Positions 16,807 through 26,626 of a DNA stretch of 64,000 bases are shown piece after piece (position 1 is the first letter of the stretch; each line of letters begins with the position of its first letter). The notes below the pieces were generated by a model. That model saw only the letters and a program-made list of their open reading frames with translations. It was not told where the DNA came from and ran no database searches. The stretch spans positions 1 through 64,000 of the forward strand of contig NZ_VCLB01000011.1 of NCBI RefSeq assembly GCF_005924265.1, read 5' to 3'. Position numbers and translations under genes: made by a program. Origin of the DNA: Martelella lutilitoris (GTDB taxonomy: Bacteria; Pseudomonadota; Alphaproteobacteria; Rhizobiales; Rhizobiaceae).

Positions 16807-16829
16807 GCGCGCCTGCGAGAGCGGCGCGC
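16807..16829 (+). terminator. second intercistronic hairpin
   Basis: Arms GCGCGCC (16807-16813) and GGCGCGC (16823-16829) with a 9-nt loop, 21 nt before the ATPase start codon and just ahead of its ribosome site GAAAGGA. Confidence 0.45.
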
Positions 16830-16849
16830 TGAAGATCGAAAGGAAAGCC

Positions 16850-18382
16850 ATGACCGACATCGCCATCCGGCTTCGGGGCGTCGCCAAGAGTTTTGGCGGC
16901 ATGCGCATCCTGGACGACATCAATATCGACATTGAAAAAGGCTCCGTGCACGCGCTCGTCGGTGAAAACGGCGCGGGCAAGTCTTCGGTCGGCAAGATTG
17001 TCGGCGGTTATTACTCGGCGGATGAAGGCACGGTCGAGGTATTCGGCGAGGCGGTCACCCGGTTTTCGCCGCGCGACGCCCTTGGCCGCGGCATTGCCAT
17101 GATCCACCAGGAGCTCCAGCTCGTGCCCGAGCTCACCGTGCTGGAAAACGTGTTCCTCGGGCTGGAAAGCAATACCGCGGGCTTTCTGCGCAAGGGCGAC
17201 CTCGCCCGCTTCCACGCGCTGGAGGAGACCTGCGATTTCGGCCTGAACCCGCATACCCGGATCGCCGACATGCGCATCGCCGAGCGCCAGAAGGTCGAAA
17301 TCATGCGGGCGATTGCCCGCGACGCGCGGGTGATCATCATGGACGAGCCGACCTCCTCGCTGACGGAGGACGAGGCCGAACGACTGCACCAGTTGATCGC
17401 GCGGCTGAAAGCGCGCGAGGTCACGGTCATCTATGTCAGTCATTTTCTCGATCATATCCTCGCCAATTGCGACCGTGTCACGGTCATGCGTGACGGAAGG
17501 GTCATCCGCACCGATGCGATCGCCGGCGAGACCAAGGACAGCCTTATCGACGCCATGCTGGGCGAGGCGTCCGAGATCATCTGGCCCGCTTTGCCGCCGC
17601 GCCCGGCAGGGGAAGGCACGCCCGTCGTCGAGATGGAGAATGTCGCCACCGACACCGGCCTCTCCGATATCTCGCTCAGAATCTATCCCGGCGAGATCGT
17701 CGGGCTGATCGGCCTTGTCGGTTCCGGCCGTTCGGAGGTCGCGCGCGCGCTGTTCGGGGCCGACCCGATCGCCGCCGGCCGCTATTCCATTCAAGGCGTC
17801 GCGCAGAACCGCCGGCTTAAAGTGCCGCGCGCCATCGCCCAGGGCATTGCCTTCGTGCCCGAGGACCGGCGCAAGCAGGGCTTGGTCCTGACCCAGACCA
17901 CCAGGCCCAATATCTCGCTCGCCTCGCTCGGCAACATCTCGCGCTACGGCTTTATCAACCACGGGCTGGAACGCAGCCGGGCGCAAAGCATGATCGATCA
18001 TTTCGGCATCGTCCCCTCCGCCACAGACGGCGAGGTCGCCTACTATTCCGGTGGTAACCAGCAGAAGGTGCTTCTGTCGAAATGGGCGGTGGAAAAGCCG
18101 CGCCTGCTGATCCTCGACGAGCCCAGCCGGGGCGTCGATATCGGCGCCCGGCAGAGCATCCATGAATTCATCGTCGAAATGGCGGAAAACGGCGTGGCCG
18201 TGCTTCTGATCTCCTCCGAACTCGAGGAGGTCATCAACCTCTCCCATCGCGGCTATCTGATGAGCGACGGCCGCATCTTCGCGGAGACCGACTGCCGCGA
18301 CACCACGGTCGACGAGGCACTGCACCGCATCTTTGAAGAACAAGGCGCCGTCTCCCGCGGCAAGGAGGTCACCCAACCATGA
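16850..18382 (+). CDS. sugar-type ABC transporter ATPase, two ABC domains (RbsA/MglA type)
   Basis: A 510-residue duplicated ATPase of the CUT2 family. Domain 1 has Walker A GENGAGKSS at 38-46 and the Walker B/D-loop VIIMDEPTSSLT near 160-171. Domain 2 has the usual degenerate Walker A (GLVGSGRSEVAR) near 285-296, the signature SGGNQQK near 400 and LLILDEPSRGVD. This asymmetry is normal for the family. The ribosome site GAAAGGA is 6 nt upstream of the ATG. It overlaps the permease gene by 4 nt (ATGA). It energises import by the adjacent permease and binding protein. Confidence 0.95.
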   Translation: MTDIAIRLRGVAKSFGGMRILDDINIDIEKGSVHALVGENGAGKSSVGKIVGGYYSADEGTVEVFGEAVTRFSPRDALGRGIAMIHQELQLVPELTVLENVFLGLESNTAGFLRKGDLARFHALEETCDFGLNPHTRIADMRIAERQKVEIMRAIARDARVIIMDEPTSSLTEDEAERLHQLIARLKAREVTVIYVSHFLDHILANCDRVTVMRDGRVIRTDAIAGETKDSLIDAMLGEASEIIWPALPPRPAGEGTPVVEMENVATDTGLSDISLRIYPGEIVGLIGLVGSGRSEVARALFGADPIAAGRYSIQGVAQNRRLKVPRAIAQGIAFVPEDRRKQGLVLTQTTRPNISLASLGNISRYGFINHGLERSRAQSMIDHFGIVPSATDGEVAYYSGGNQQKVLLSKWAVEKPRLLILDEPSRGVDIGARQSIHEFIVEMAENGVAVLLISSELEEVINLSHRGYLMSDGRIFAETDCRDTTVDEALHRIFEEQGAVSRGKEVTQP

Positions 18383-19344
18383 GCGACGTTCAGACACCTG
18401 CCCGGCGTTTTTCCATCACGCCCGGCGATTTCGCCCGCGAATACGGCGTTCTCACCATCATCGTCATTCTGATGGTCGGGCTCAGCCTGATCTCCGACAG
18501 TTTCCTGACGGCCCGCAACCTGCTCAACATTCTCAACCAGTCGGCGCCGCTGGCGATCATCGCCTGCGCGCTCACGCTCGTCATCATCGGCGGCGGGTTC
18601 GACCTGTCGACCGGCGCGGTCTTCGGCGTGGCTTCTGTCGCCGCCGGCTGGATCGCCGTTCATGTCGATCCCTATACGGCCATTATCGCCGGTCCGCTGA
18701 TCGGGCTGGCGCTCGGCACGCTCAACGGCGCGATCATCACCGGCTTCGGCGTGCACTCCTTCCTGGTGACGCTGGCCACCAGTCTCGTCTATCGCGGCAT
18801 CGCCATCCTGATCACCGGCGGCGCGCTGATCCCGGTCAGGATCGCCGAATTCTCCTGGATCGGCCGCGGCCGCATCGGCATGGTCAACATCGCCGTGATC
18901 GTGCTGATCATCTTCATGGTGATCTTCATGGTGCTGTTGAACCGGACCACCTTCGGACGGCGCGTCTTCGCCGTCGGCGGCAACGAGGAAGCTGCGATCC
19001 TGTCGGGCATCCGCACCAATCTGATCAAGATCGTCACCTTCTCACTTTCGGGCATGGCCGCAGGTCTCGCAGGCGTGATCGCGGTGTCGCGCATCTCCAT
19101 GGCATCCCCGCAGGCCGGCATCGGGATGGAGTTCGAGGCAATCGCGGCCGTCATCCTCGGCGGAACCTCGATCATGGGCGGTTCGGGCGCGATCTGGCGC
19201 TCGGTCGCGGGCGTGCTGTTGATGGCGCTGATCGGCAACGGCTTCAACATTCTCAACGTGAATCCTTTCTTCAAGGACCTCACCACCGGCGTGATCATCG
19301 TGGCCGCGGTCTCGCTTGCCGCCTCCGGCAAACGGGTGCGGTGA
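18379..19344 (+). CDS. sugar-type ABC transporter permease (RbsC type)
   Basis: A 321-residue inner-membrane permease with 8 to 10 hydrophobic segments. The segment GGGFDLSTGAVFGVAS and the later ILGGTSIMGGSGAIWRSVAG are characteristic of RbsC-like CUT2 permeases, which lack a classical EAA loop. The start overlaps the ATPase stop (ATGA). The gene is followed after 30 nt by hyuA, so transporter and hydantoinase are probably co-transcribed. Only one permease gene is present, as usual when the channel is a homodimer. Confidence 0.93.
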   Translation: MSDVQTPARRFSITPGDFAREYGVLTIIVILMVGLSLISDSFLTARNLLNILNQSAPLAIIACALTLVIIGGGFDLSTGAVFGVASVAAGWIAVHVDPYTAIIAGPLIGLALGTLNGAIITGFGVHSFLVTLATSLVYRGIAILITGGALIPVRIAEFSWIGRGRIGMVNIAVIVLIIFMVIFMVLLNRTTFGRRVFAVGGNEEAAILSGIRTNLIKIVTFSLSGMAAGLAGVIAVSRISMASPQAGIGMEFEAIAAVILGGTSIMGGSGAIWRSVAGVLLMALIGNGFNILNVNPFFKDLTTGVIIVAAVSLAASGKRVR

Positions 19345-19374
19345 CAGCCTTCGATACATCAACAGAGATTTGCA

Positions 19375-21444
19375 ATGACTGACAAAATCACACGTGTCTC
19401 GACCGATGTCGGCGGCACCTTCACCGACCTCGTCTATTTCGAGACCGATCTTGAAACCGGCGTCCAGACCGTGCGCACGGAAAAATCCGACACCACGCCG
19501 CCGGATTTCGAAAAGGGCGTCCTCAACGTTCTGGAAAAGGCCAAGGTCGATGTCGGCTCGGTCGATTTCTTCGCCCACGGCACCACCGTGGTCATCAACG
19601 CGCTGACCGAACGCAAGGGCGCCAAGGTCGGGCTGATCACCACCAAGGGGTTTCGCGATTCCATCGAGATCGGCCGCGGCAACCGGCCGGACTTCTTCAA
19701 TCTCAGATACAAGAAACCGGCCCCCTTCGTGGAGCGCTATCTGCGCCGTGAGATCGTGGAGCGCATGGATTATCACGGCAACGAGGTCACGCCGCTGGAT
19801 CTCGCTTCGCTCGATGAGACGCTGGCGCTGTTCCGCGCCGACGGCATAGAAGCCATCGCCATCAGCCTGCTGCATGCCTATGCCAATCCGGAACACGAGG
19901 CGAGGCTGAAGGCCGAGGTCGAGGCGCGCTGGCCCGAGGTGACGGTGGTCGCATCGCACCAGATCACCCGCGAATGGCGCGAATATGAGCGCACCAACAC
20001 CGCGATCCTGTCGGCCTATGTTCAGCCCAAGGCCCAGCGTTATCTGGAGAAGCTCGAAAGCGGCCTCACCGGCAAGGGCTATGCCGGGCAGCTTTTCATC
20101 ATGCAGTCGAATTGCGGCGTCGATTCGCTCGACGCGATCAAGGCCGTGCCGATCACCATGGTCGAAAGCGGCCCGGCGTCGGGCTTCTGGGGCGCGGCCG
20201 AGCTTGGCCGCATCATCGGCGAACCGAACATTCTGGCGCTCGATATTGGCGGCACCACCGCCAAATGTTCGCTGATCGAAAACAACCAGGTGACGATCAA
20301 GACCGATTACTGGATCGAGCGCGACGGTAAATCCGCCGGTTACCCGATCATGGTGCCGGTGGTGGACCTTGTGGAAATCGGCAATGGCGGCGGGTCGATC
20401 GCCTGGGTCGACGATTTCGGCAAGCTGCATGTCGGCCCGCACTCGGCCGGCTCCACGCCCGGCCCCGCCGCCTATGGACGCGGCGGCGAGGACGCGACGA
20501 CGACGGACGCCAATCTGGCGCTCGGGCGGATCAACAGGGACTATTTCTGCGGCGGGTCAGTGGAGGCCGATATGCCGGCGCTGGAAAACGCGCTCGGAAA
20601 GCTGGCCGAACGCATGGGCAATACGCCCGAGGACGTCGCGCGCGGCATCATCCGCATCGCCAATTCCAACATGGTCAACGCGCTGAAACTGGTCTCCGTC
20701 AACCGCGGTTATGACCCGCGCGACTTCACGCTGGTGGTGTTCGGCGGCGGCGGCCCGATGCATGGCGTGGCGCTCGGCCAGGAACTGGGCGTCAAGAAGG
20801 TTGTCGTGCCGCGCGGCGCGCCAGTGTTCTCGGCCTGGGGCATGATGATGTCGGACCTGCGCCGCGACTATTTCGTCACCCGGCTGATGGACAGCACGGA
20901 TCGCGAAAGTCTGAACGCCTTGCTGGAGCACACCATGGAAAGCGCCCGCACCGAGTACGCCCGCGAGGGTTTCGGCCCCGACAAGGTTTCGCTCAAGCCG
21001 ATGGTGCGCTGCCGCTACCAGAACCAGGAGTTTGCCGTCGAGGTGCCGGTGCCCGCCGGCCCCGTGACCGATGAAACCCTGACGAAGATGGTCTCGGAAT
21101 TCCACGAGATCTATGAGCGCGAATATACCTATCGCCTTGCCGCAGGCGTCGAGATCATCGGCCTGCATCTGGTCGCCGCCGCCGAGGTCGGCAAGCTTGA
21201 ACTGGTGGCGCTGCCGAAAACCGGCGCGAAGCTGGAGGACGCGGTAAAGGGCCGGCGCATGGTCGACTACGCCACCGAAGGCCGGCACGAGGCCACCATC
21301 TATGACAGCACGAAGTTCGAGCCGGGCATGCGCTTTACCGGACCGGCGGTGATTGAGGACCCGGGCACGACCATCGTCGTTCATCCCGGCAACCGCGTCT
21401 TCATCGACGATTTCGGCAACACGCATATCGAGACGAGGGGCTGA
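19375..21444 (+). CDS. hyuA: hydantoinase/oxoprolinase subunit A (HyuA)
   Basis: A 689-residue ATP-dependent subunit of the hydantoinase/oxoprolinase/acetone carboxylase superfamily. The N-terminal nucleotide-binding motif STDVGGTFTDLVYF (residues 6-19) and the second phosphate motif LDIGGTTAKCSLI near 290 are both intact, and FGGGGPMHGVALGQELGV near 460 is conserved. These enzymes use ATP to activate a lactam or cyclic imide for ring opening. The gene lies between the transporter and hyuB (3-nt gap), giving the usual A/B pair. Substrate cannot be read from sequence: hydantoins, 5-oxoproline or another lactam are possible. The D-carbamoylase at 34180-35112 is compatible with hydantoin use. 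Confidence 0.92.
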   Translation: MTDKITRVSTDVGGTFTDLVYFETDLETGVQTVRTEKSDTTPPDFEKGVLNVLEKAKVDVGSVDFFAHGTTVVINALTERKGAKVGLITTKGFRDSIEIGRGNRPDFFNLRYKKPAPFVERYLRREIVERMDYHGNEVTPLDLASLDETLALFRADGIEAIAISLLHAYANPEHEARLKAEVEARWPEVTVVASHQITREWREYERTNTAILSAYVQPKAQRYLEKLESGLTGKGYAGQLFIMQSNCGVDSLDAIKAVPITMVESGPASGFWGAAELGRIIGEPNILALDIGGTTAKCSLIENNQVTIKTDYWIERDGKSAGYPIMVPVVDLVEIGNGGGSIAWVDDFGKLHVGPHSAGSTPGPAAYGRGGEDATTTDANLALGRINRDYFCGGSVEADMPALENALGKLAERMGNTPEDVARGIIRIANSNMVNALKLVSVNRGYDPRDFTLVVFGGGGPMHGVALGQELGVKKVVVPRGAPVFSAWGMMMSDLRRDYFVTRLMDSTDRESLNALLEHTMESARTEYAREGFGPDKVSLKPMVRCRYQNQEFAVEVPVPAGPVTDETLTKMVSEFHEIYEREYTYRLAAGVEIIGLHLVAAAEVGKLELVALPKTGAKLEDAVKGRRMVDYATEGRHEATIYDSTKFEPGMRFTGPAVIEDPGTTIVVHPGNRVFIDDFGNTHIETRG

Positions 21445-21447
21445 TCC

Positions 21448-23106
21448 ATGACCGACAAGACCTTTGATCCCGTCACCTTCGACATTATCCAGAACGCGCT
21501 GGAAGCGATCGCCGACGAGATGTTCTACGCCCAGGTGAAGACCTCGATGAGCGCGATCATCTACGAGGTGCTCGACCTCTCGACCTCGATCCTCAACCCT
21601 GAAGGCCAGATCGCCGCATCCGGCGCGGGCATTCCGGCCTTCATCGGCGTTCTCGACAAGGCGATCGCGGGGATTCTCGCCAAGTTCCCGCTCGAAGACA
21701 TCCGCGAGGGCGATGTGTTCGCCTCAAACGACCCCTATTTCGGCGGCGTCACCCATCTCAACGACATGGTGCTGGCGGCACCCGTCTTCCACGAAGGCCG
21801 CATGGTTGCCTGGGTCGCCAATATCGCTCACTGGAACGATGTCGGCGGCAATGTGCCCGGTTCGATGTCGGCGGAAGCCACGGAAATCTTCCAGGAAGGC
21901 ATCCGCATTCCGGCGGTGAAGCTGTTCACCGCAGGCGTCGAAAACCATGCGGTTTTCGATATCATGAAGATCAATTCCCGCCTGCCTGATTACCTGAACG
22001 GCGATCTGTGGGCCGCGATTGCCGGTCTGCGCATCGGCGAGCGCCGTGTGCTGGAACTGGCCGAAAAATACGGCGCGGACACGTTTGCCGCTGCCGTCAC
22101 CGACTATATGGACCTCGGCGAACGCCGTGCCCGGGCGGCGCTCGCGAACATTCCGCAGGGCAGCTACAGCTTTTCCGAGGAGCAGGACAGCGGCGTGGTC
22201 CATAAGGTCACGCTGACGGTGACCGCAGACGAATTTATCGTCGACCTCACCGACAACCCGGCCCAGTCCGGCTCGCTCAACTGCTCGCGCGAGGGCACCG
22301 AGATTGCCGTGCAACTCGCCTTCAAGGACTTCACCGATGCCGATGCGCCCGGCAATGGCGGCTTCTTCCGGCCGCTCAAGGTGGTGACCAAACCCGGCAC
22401 GATCTATCACGTCGAAGCCCCCGGCGCGCTCGGCTATTATGCCGAGGTCGAGATCCGGCTGTTCGACATGCTGCTCAGGGCGATGGCCGAGCATTTTCCG
22501 GGTTCGGTCCCGGCCGGAAACTTCGCCTCGATCTGCGGCACCAATATCGGCGGCCCGCATCCCGATACCGGTCGCCACTACACCATCGTCGAGCCGCAGG
22601 TCGGCGGCTGGGGCGCATGGGAAGGCTCCGATGGCGTTTCCGGCCAGTTCTCCGGTTTCCATGGCGAGACGTTCAATTGCCCGGCCGAAGTCGCCGAAGC
22701 CCGCTACGGGCTCGGCATCGAGCAGGTGGCGCTGAACTCAGAACCAGGCGGCGAAGGCCAGTGGCGCGGCGGCAAGGGCATCGAGGTGCATTACCGCGTC
22801 CGCGCCGACAACAATTTCCTCTCGGTCGGCTACACCCGCTCGCGCATGCCGCCCTGGGGCGCGTCCGGCGGGCTCGACGGCTCGGTCAATTATGTCGAGG
22901 TGATGCGCCGCGACGGCTCCCGCGACCGCCACGCGTTTACCACCAACCTCACGGTCAACGAAGGCGATATCATCCGCGTGGTCACCGGCAATGGCGGCGG
23001 CTATGGCGACCCGAAATTGCGCAGCCGCGCCGATATCGAGCGTGACCTGAAGAACGAATACCTCACGCCCGAACGCGCGAAAGAGATCTACGGCTACAAG
23101 GCGTGA
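21448..23106 (+). CDS. hyuB: hydantoinase/oxoprolinase subunit B (HyuB)
   Basis: A 552-residue partner of HyuA. Family landmarks: the start FDPVTFDIIQNALEAIADEM, ASNDPYFGGVTHLNDMVLAAPVF near 92-114, WVANIAHWNDVGGNVPGS near 119-136, and the glycine-rich C-terminal NGGGYGDPKLR. The ribosome site GAGGGG is 7 nt upstream. The length matches the family. It ends the plus-strand operon, and a perfect 16-bp hairpin (23175-23216) follows. HyuB carries part of the active site in known relatives; the specific substrate is unknown. Confidence 0.92.
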   Translation: MTDKTFDPVTFDIIQNALEAIADEMFYAQVKTSMSAIIYEVLDLSTSILNPEGQIAASGAGIPAFIGVLDKAIAGILAKFPLEDIREGDVFASNDPYFGGVTHLNDMVLAAPVFHEGRMVAWVANIAHWNDVGGNVPGSMSAEATEIFQEGIRIPAVKLFTAGVENHAVFDIMKINSRLPDYLNGDLWAAIAGLRIGERRVLELAEKYGADTFAAAVTDYMDLGERRARAALANIPQGSYSFSEEQDSGVVHKVTLTVTADEFIVDLTDNPAQSGSLNCSREGTEIAVQLAFKDFTDADAPGNGGFFRPLKVVTKPGTIYHVEAPGALGYYAEVEIRLFDMLLRAMAEHFPGSVPAGNFASICGTNIGGPHPDTGRHYTIVEPQVGGWGAWEGSDGVSGQFSGFHGETFNCPAEVAEARYGLGIEQVALNSEPGGEGQWRGGKGIEVHYRVRADNNFLSVGYTRSRMPPWGASGGLDGSVNYVEVMRRDGSRDRHAFTTNLTVNEGDIIRVVTGNGGGYGDPKLRSRADIERDLKNEYLTPERAKEIYGYKA

Positions 23107-23174
23107 TCGCTCGGGTCGCGGCCGAGCGCCGGCGGCAATACGGCCCAAATTGCCGACGCGGCAAAGGAAAGAAA

Positions 23175-23216
23175 CTAGATCATCGGGCGCTTCATACTAG
23201 GCGCCCGATGATCTAG
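23175..23216. terminator. bidirectional hairpin between hyuB and the acetyltransferase gene
   Basis: Perfect 16-bp arms CTAGATCATCGGGCGC (23175-23190) and GCGCCCGATGATCTAG (23201-23216) around a 10-nt loop. It lies between two convergent genes and includes the stop codon of the minus-strand acetyltransferase (23213-23215). No long T-run on either side. Confidence 0.7.
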
Positions 23217-23824
23217 GTGCCGACGGGCTTTGTCATCTGGGTCGCCGTTGAGAAGCCGAAAACAGGGCTTAGCGGCCCGAGCGTTTGAACGGATTTCTCG
23301 ACGAAGCCCTCCCGTTCGTAGAGGGCGCGGGCGCGCGGATTGGTGTCGATAACGTCGAGGCGAACATGGTGAAGGCCCATGGCCGCGGCACGTGACTCGA
23401 TGGCCTTCAACAGGGCTTTCCCGATTCCCCTCCCGCGCGCATGGGGCTCGACGAAAATTCCATCCATAAGCAGTGTGCCCGGCTCGCAATCACGCTCCAG
23501 AATGCCGATCAACAGACCGCGAAATGTCGCGCCGAACCATCCAAACGTTGCCGCCAAGTCCCTGAAACCGCCGCCGATAAACGCCCCTTCCGGCGACTTG
23601 AAACCGGCCACGCCAAGGAAATCGCCGTTTTGCGAGACCGCGCTGATCGCATGGTCGGGATCGATTGCGCGTTCAATGAAAGCGACCGCCTTCGGCTCCG
23701 GGCCGAGCGGATAGCGCAGCTTGCGCGAAAATGCCCGCCAATATCCCCGCGCGGCGAGATTACGGTGTTGCGAACGCAAGCCGGCCTCGATCCGAAAAGG
23801 CGCTGAATTCCGATCTTCACTCAA
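23213..23824 (-). CDS. GNAT-family N-acetyltransferase
   Basis: A 203-residue acetyl-CoA-dependent acyltransferase. The acetyl-CoA pyrophosphate loop is visible as VEPHARGRGIGKALLKAIE (about residues 124-142), followed by the late-domain strand LHHVRLDVIDTNPRARALYE and EGFVE, the usual C-terminal GNAT signature. The start is a TTG at 23824 with GGGAG 8 nt upstream; no ATG in frame is close to the domain start. Small-molecule or peptide acceptor unknown. It is convergent to hyuB and upstream of the aldehyde dehydrogenase gene on the same strand, so its link to the hydroxyproline genes is only positional. Confidence 0.85.
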   Translation of the reverse strand: MSEDRNSAPFRIEAGLRSQHRNLAARGYWRAFSRKLRYPLGPEPKAVAFIERAIDPDHAISAVSQNGDFLGVAGFKSPEGAFIGGGFRDLAATFGWFGATFRGLLIGILERDCEPGTLLMDGIFVEPHARGRGIGKALLKAIESRAAAMGLHHVRLDVIDTNPRARALYEREGFVEKSVQTLGPLSPVFGFSTATQMTKPVGT

Positions 23825-23942
23825 TCCGCTGTCTCCCTCGATATCCCATCAGATGGGGAGAGCCGGGCGCAGGTTCAATCGAGATCGCGCCCGGTACCGA
23901 CAGTCTTGGCAACCGGGCGCGACGGGTAGCAATGCGCAGCCG

Positions 23943-25466
23943 TTACCCGCGCAGGGCGTCCGGCAGCAGGTCCGCCGGCATGTCCTGATAGGACACCGGG
24001 CGCAGGAAGCGGTCGATCGCGAGCGTGCCGACCGAGGTCGAGCGCACATCCGAGGTTGCCGGATAGGGACCGCCATGGACCATGGCCGGAGACACCTCGA
24101 CGCCGGTGCCAAACCCGTTGACGAGCAGGCGTCCCGCCAGCATTTCAAGCTTCGGCAACAGTTTTGCCGCCGCCGGATAGTCTGCTTCGTCGATGTGAAG
24201 CGCCACCGTCAACTGGCCCTCGATGCCGTCCACCACGGTTTCAAGCTCCGCCATATCGCGGCATTTGACGATCAGGCCAGCACCGCCGAAGACTTCATCA
24301 TGCAGGCTTTTGTCCTTGAGGAACGAGGTGGCCGTCGTTTCGAAAAGGGCTGCCTGGCCGTGATAATCATCGCCTTCCTGACCTTCCGCCAACTTCGTCA
24401 CATCGCTGTGGCCAACCAGTTTTGCCACACCTTCGCGGTAGGCCTTGCAGATGCCGGAAGTCAGCATCGTCTGCGCCGGTATTGCCTTCAGCGCCTCAAC
24501 GGCGCTCGCCTTGAAGGCTTCCAGACCCTCGCCTTCGACGGCGAGGATCAGGCCCGGATTGGTGCAGAACTGGCCAGCGCCGAGCGTCAGCGACGCCGCA
24601 AACGCCGCGCCGATCTTGCCGCCGCGCGCCTTCAGCGCCTCGGGGAACAACAGGACCGGGTTGATCGCGCTCATCTCGGCATAGACAGGGATCGGCATGT
24701 CGCGTTTGGCGGCAATGTCTACAAGCGCGAGACCGCCCCGGCGCGAGCCGGTGAAGCCGACGGCCCGGATCAGCGGATGGGCGACCAGGGCGCTGCCAAT
24801 CTCATAACCGGTATCATGCAGCATCGAGAACGTGCCAGCCGGCATGCCGCAGTCGATCACGGCCTGCTGCACGGCGCGGGCGACCAGCTCCGAGGTGCCG
24901 GGATGGGCCGGATGGGCCTTGACCACGACCGGGCAACCGGCCGCCAGCGCCGAGGCGGTATCGCCGCCCGCCACCGAAAACGCCAGCGGGAAATTCGATG
25001 CCCCGAAGACGGCGACCGGGCCGAGGCCGACCTTGCGCAGCCGGAGATCGGGTTTCGGCGGCGTGCGCGCCGCATCGGCGGGGTCGAAACGCAAATCCTG
25101 AAACGCACCTTCGCGCACGACGCCGGCGAAGAGACGCAGCTGGTTGACCGTGCGCATGCGCTCGCCCTCGAGCCGTGCGCGCGGCAGGCCGCTTTCGGCC
25201 ATGGCGCGCTCGATCAGCGGATCGCCGATGGCGAGGATGTTAGCGGCTGCCTTTTCCAGAAACGCGGCGCGGTCTGCCAGCGCCGTCTCGCGATAGGCGA
25301 AGAAAGCCTGCCAGGCGAGCCGAACCGCCTCGTCCAGATCGGCCGCGCTCGCGCCGCCGAACGCGCCGGAAAGCGCCTTGCCGGTGGCCGCTTCCACGCA
25401 CGTCAGCGTGCCGTTTTCGCCCATGCGGGTCTGATTGCCGATCAGCAATTCGCCGGTGATCTTCAT
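23943..25466 (-). CDS. aldehyde dehydrogenase, alpha-ketoglutarate semialdehyde type
   Basis: A 507-residue NAD(P)-dependent dehydrogenase. Catalytic C301 sits in [10 protein letters not shown] and the general base E264 in [10 protein letters not shown]; the cofactor turn is GFTGSRRGG (237-245). The AEMSAINP and [10 protein letters not shown] versions of these motifs are those of bacterial ketoglutarate-semialdehyde/2,5-dioxovalerate dehydrogenases. It would oxidise the deaminase product of 4-hydroxyproline breakdown to alpha-ketoglutarate. The ATG at 25466 has GAGGA 8 nt upstream; the 59-residue upstream extension is unrelated. It is the third gene of the minus operon with the M24 peptidase and Ldh-family enzyme (22-nt gap). 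Confidence 0.92.
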   Translation of the reverse strand: MKITGELLIGNQTRMGENGTLTCVEAATGKALSGAFGGASAADLDEAVRLAWQAFFAYRETALADRAAFLEKAAANILAIGDPLIERAMAESGLPRARLEGERMRTVNQLRLFAGVVREGAFQDLRFDPADAARTPPKPDLRLRKVGLGPVAVFGASNFPLAFSVAGGDTASALAAGCPVVVKAHPAHPGTSELVARAVQQAVIDCGMPAGTFSMLHDTGYEIGSALVAHPLIRAVGFTGSRRGGLALVDIAAKRDMPIPVYAEMSAINPVLLFPEALKARGGKIGAAFAASLTLGAGQFCTNPGLILAVEGEGLEAFKASAVEALKAIPAQTMLTSGICKAYREGVAKLVGHSDVTKLAEGQEGDDYHGQAALFETTATSFLKDKSLHDEVFGGAGLIVKCRDMAELETVVDGIEGQLTVALHIDEADYPAAAKLLPKLEMLAGRLLVNGFGTGVEVSPAMVHGGPYPATSDVRSTSVGTLAIDRFLRPVSYQDMPADLLPDALRG

Positions 25467-25488
25467 TGGTGCATCCTCAGTCTGGTTG

Positions 25489-26529
25489 TCAGTTCGATTT
25501 CGGTGTCGATGCCGCGGCGCGTGTCCGCAGTTCATCGAGCACGTTCGTGCGCACCGGCATCGCGCCGGCCTTGGCGTTGCGGGCCCGCGCGCGATAGCGC
25601 CTCGCGGAGGGAAGGCGCGCGCCCTGCCCTTCGATGGCGTCAAACAGCGTCTCGCCGCGCTTCAGATTGTCGAGCGCCGCATGCCCCATGAAGGAGGCCG
25701 GATCGAGCGCGATGATCAGTTCGCCGTGGAACGGCGTGACCTTGGCGTCATCGTCAAACGCCATGGATTCGGCGCTGGTGAGATCCCCGATCAGCGGGCC
25801 GGCGAGCAGCTCGATCATCGCCGAAAGCGCCGATCCCTTATGCCCGCCAAAGGTAAGCATCGCGCCGTCCACGGCTTCCTCCGGGTCGGTCGTGGGCTTG
25901 CCGTCGGCATCGATCGCGGTTCCTTCCGGCAGTGGCGTTTGCGTGCGCCGGTGCAGTTCGATATCGCCGCGCGCAATCGCCGAGGTGGCGAAGTCGAATA
26001 CAAAGGGGTGTTTGCCGGGCCGCGGCCAGCCGAATGAAAACGGATTGGTGCCGAACACCGGCCTGCTGCCGCCGGCGGGCGCGACCCAGGCATGGCTGAC
26101 CGTGACGGCGATGGCGACAAGGCCTTCATCGGCGATCCTTTCCACCTCCGGCCAGAGTGCGGAGAAATGAAAGCAATTGTTGACCGCGAGCGCCGCGATC
26201 CCGCAATGCCGCGCCTTTTCGGCGAGAACCGGAAGTCCGGCCCCGAAGGCGACAAGCGAAACGCCCCGGCGGGCATCGGCGCGGACGATTGCCGGCGCGC
26301 GGTCTTCGACAACCGGCGTGGCAGCCGGATCGACCTTGCCGCGCTCGATCAGCTCCAGGCAGCTGATCAAGCGGTAGAGCCCGTGCGAATGGCACTCGTC
26401 CACCTGCGCGCGCACGACGCAATCGGTGATCGTGCGGGCATGGTCTTCGGAATAGCCGGCGGCCAGCAGCATGCCCTCGCCCAGCGCCTTTGCGTCATCA
26501 ATCGTGATCGTTTCGAAGTCGTCGCTCAT
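25489..26529 (-). CDS. Ldh-family (malate/lactate dehydrogenase type 2) oxidoreductase
   Basis: A 346-residue NAD(P)H-dependent oxidoreductase of the LDH2/MDG2 family, which lacks a classical Rossmann fold. Family segments visible: [20 protein letters not shown] near 45-64, the [20 protein letters not shown] stretch, and [12 protein letters not shown] near 164. Members near hydroxyproline genes reduce delta1-pyrroline-2-carboxylate to L-proline (trans-3-hydroxyproline route); others act on malate, ureidoglycolate or 2,3-diketogulonate. Neighbours favour an imino-acid reductase, but this is inference. The ATG at 26529 has GGGAGA upstream. The gene lies between the M24 peptidase (97-nt gap) and the aldehyde dehydrogenase. 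Confidence 0.87.
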   Translation of the reverse strand: MSDDFETITIDDAKALGEGMLLAAGYSEDHARTITDCVVRAQVDECHSHGLYRLISCLELIERGKVDPAATPVVEDRAPAIVRADARRGVSLVAFGAGLPVLAEKARHCGIAALAVNNCFHFSALWPEVERIADEGLVAIAVTVSHAWVAPAGGSRPVFGTNPFSFGWPRPGKHPFVFDFATSAIARGDIELHRRTQTPLPEGTAIDADGKPTTDPEEAVDGAMLTFGGHKGSALSAMIELLAGPLIGDLTSAESMAFDDDAKVTPFHGELIIALDPASFMGHAALDNLKRGETLFDAIEGQGARLPSARRYRARARNAKAGAMPVRTNVLDELRTRAAASTPKSN

Positions 26530-26626
26530 GCCGTCTCCCTTCAGGCGTGGTTTTGCATGCGCGCCGTGCGGAAAGCGCGCCGAAAACAATCGGCCCCATG
26601 GATGAAGTCGATGTGAACCCCGGCGC

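Noticed and set aside
16127-18397. 756-codon minus-strand ORF opposite the RbsA-type ATPase
   Set aside because: Antisense of a gene with clear Walker and signature motifs; no recognisable protein features and no ribosome site.
23721-25691. 656-codon plus-strand ORF opposite the aldehyde dehydrogenase
   Set aside because: Antisense frame over a gene with intact catalytic Cys and Glu; composition dominated by Arg, Ala and Gly as in other antisense frames here.
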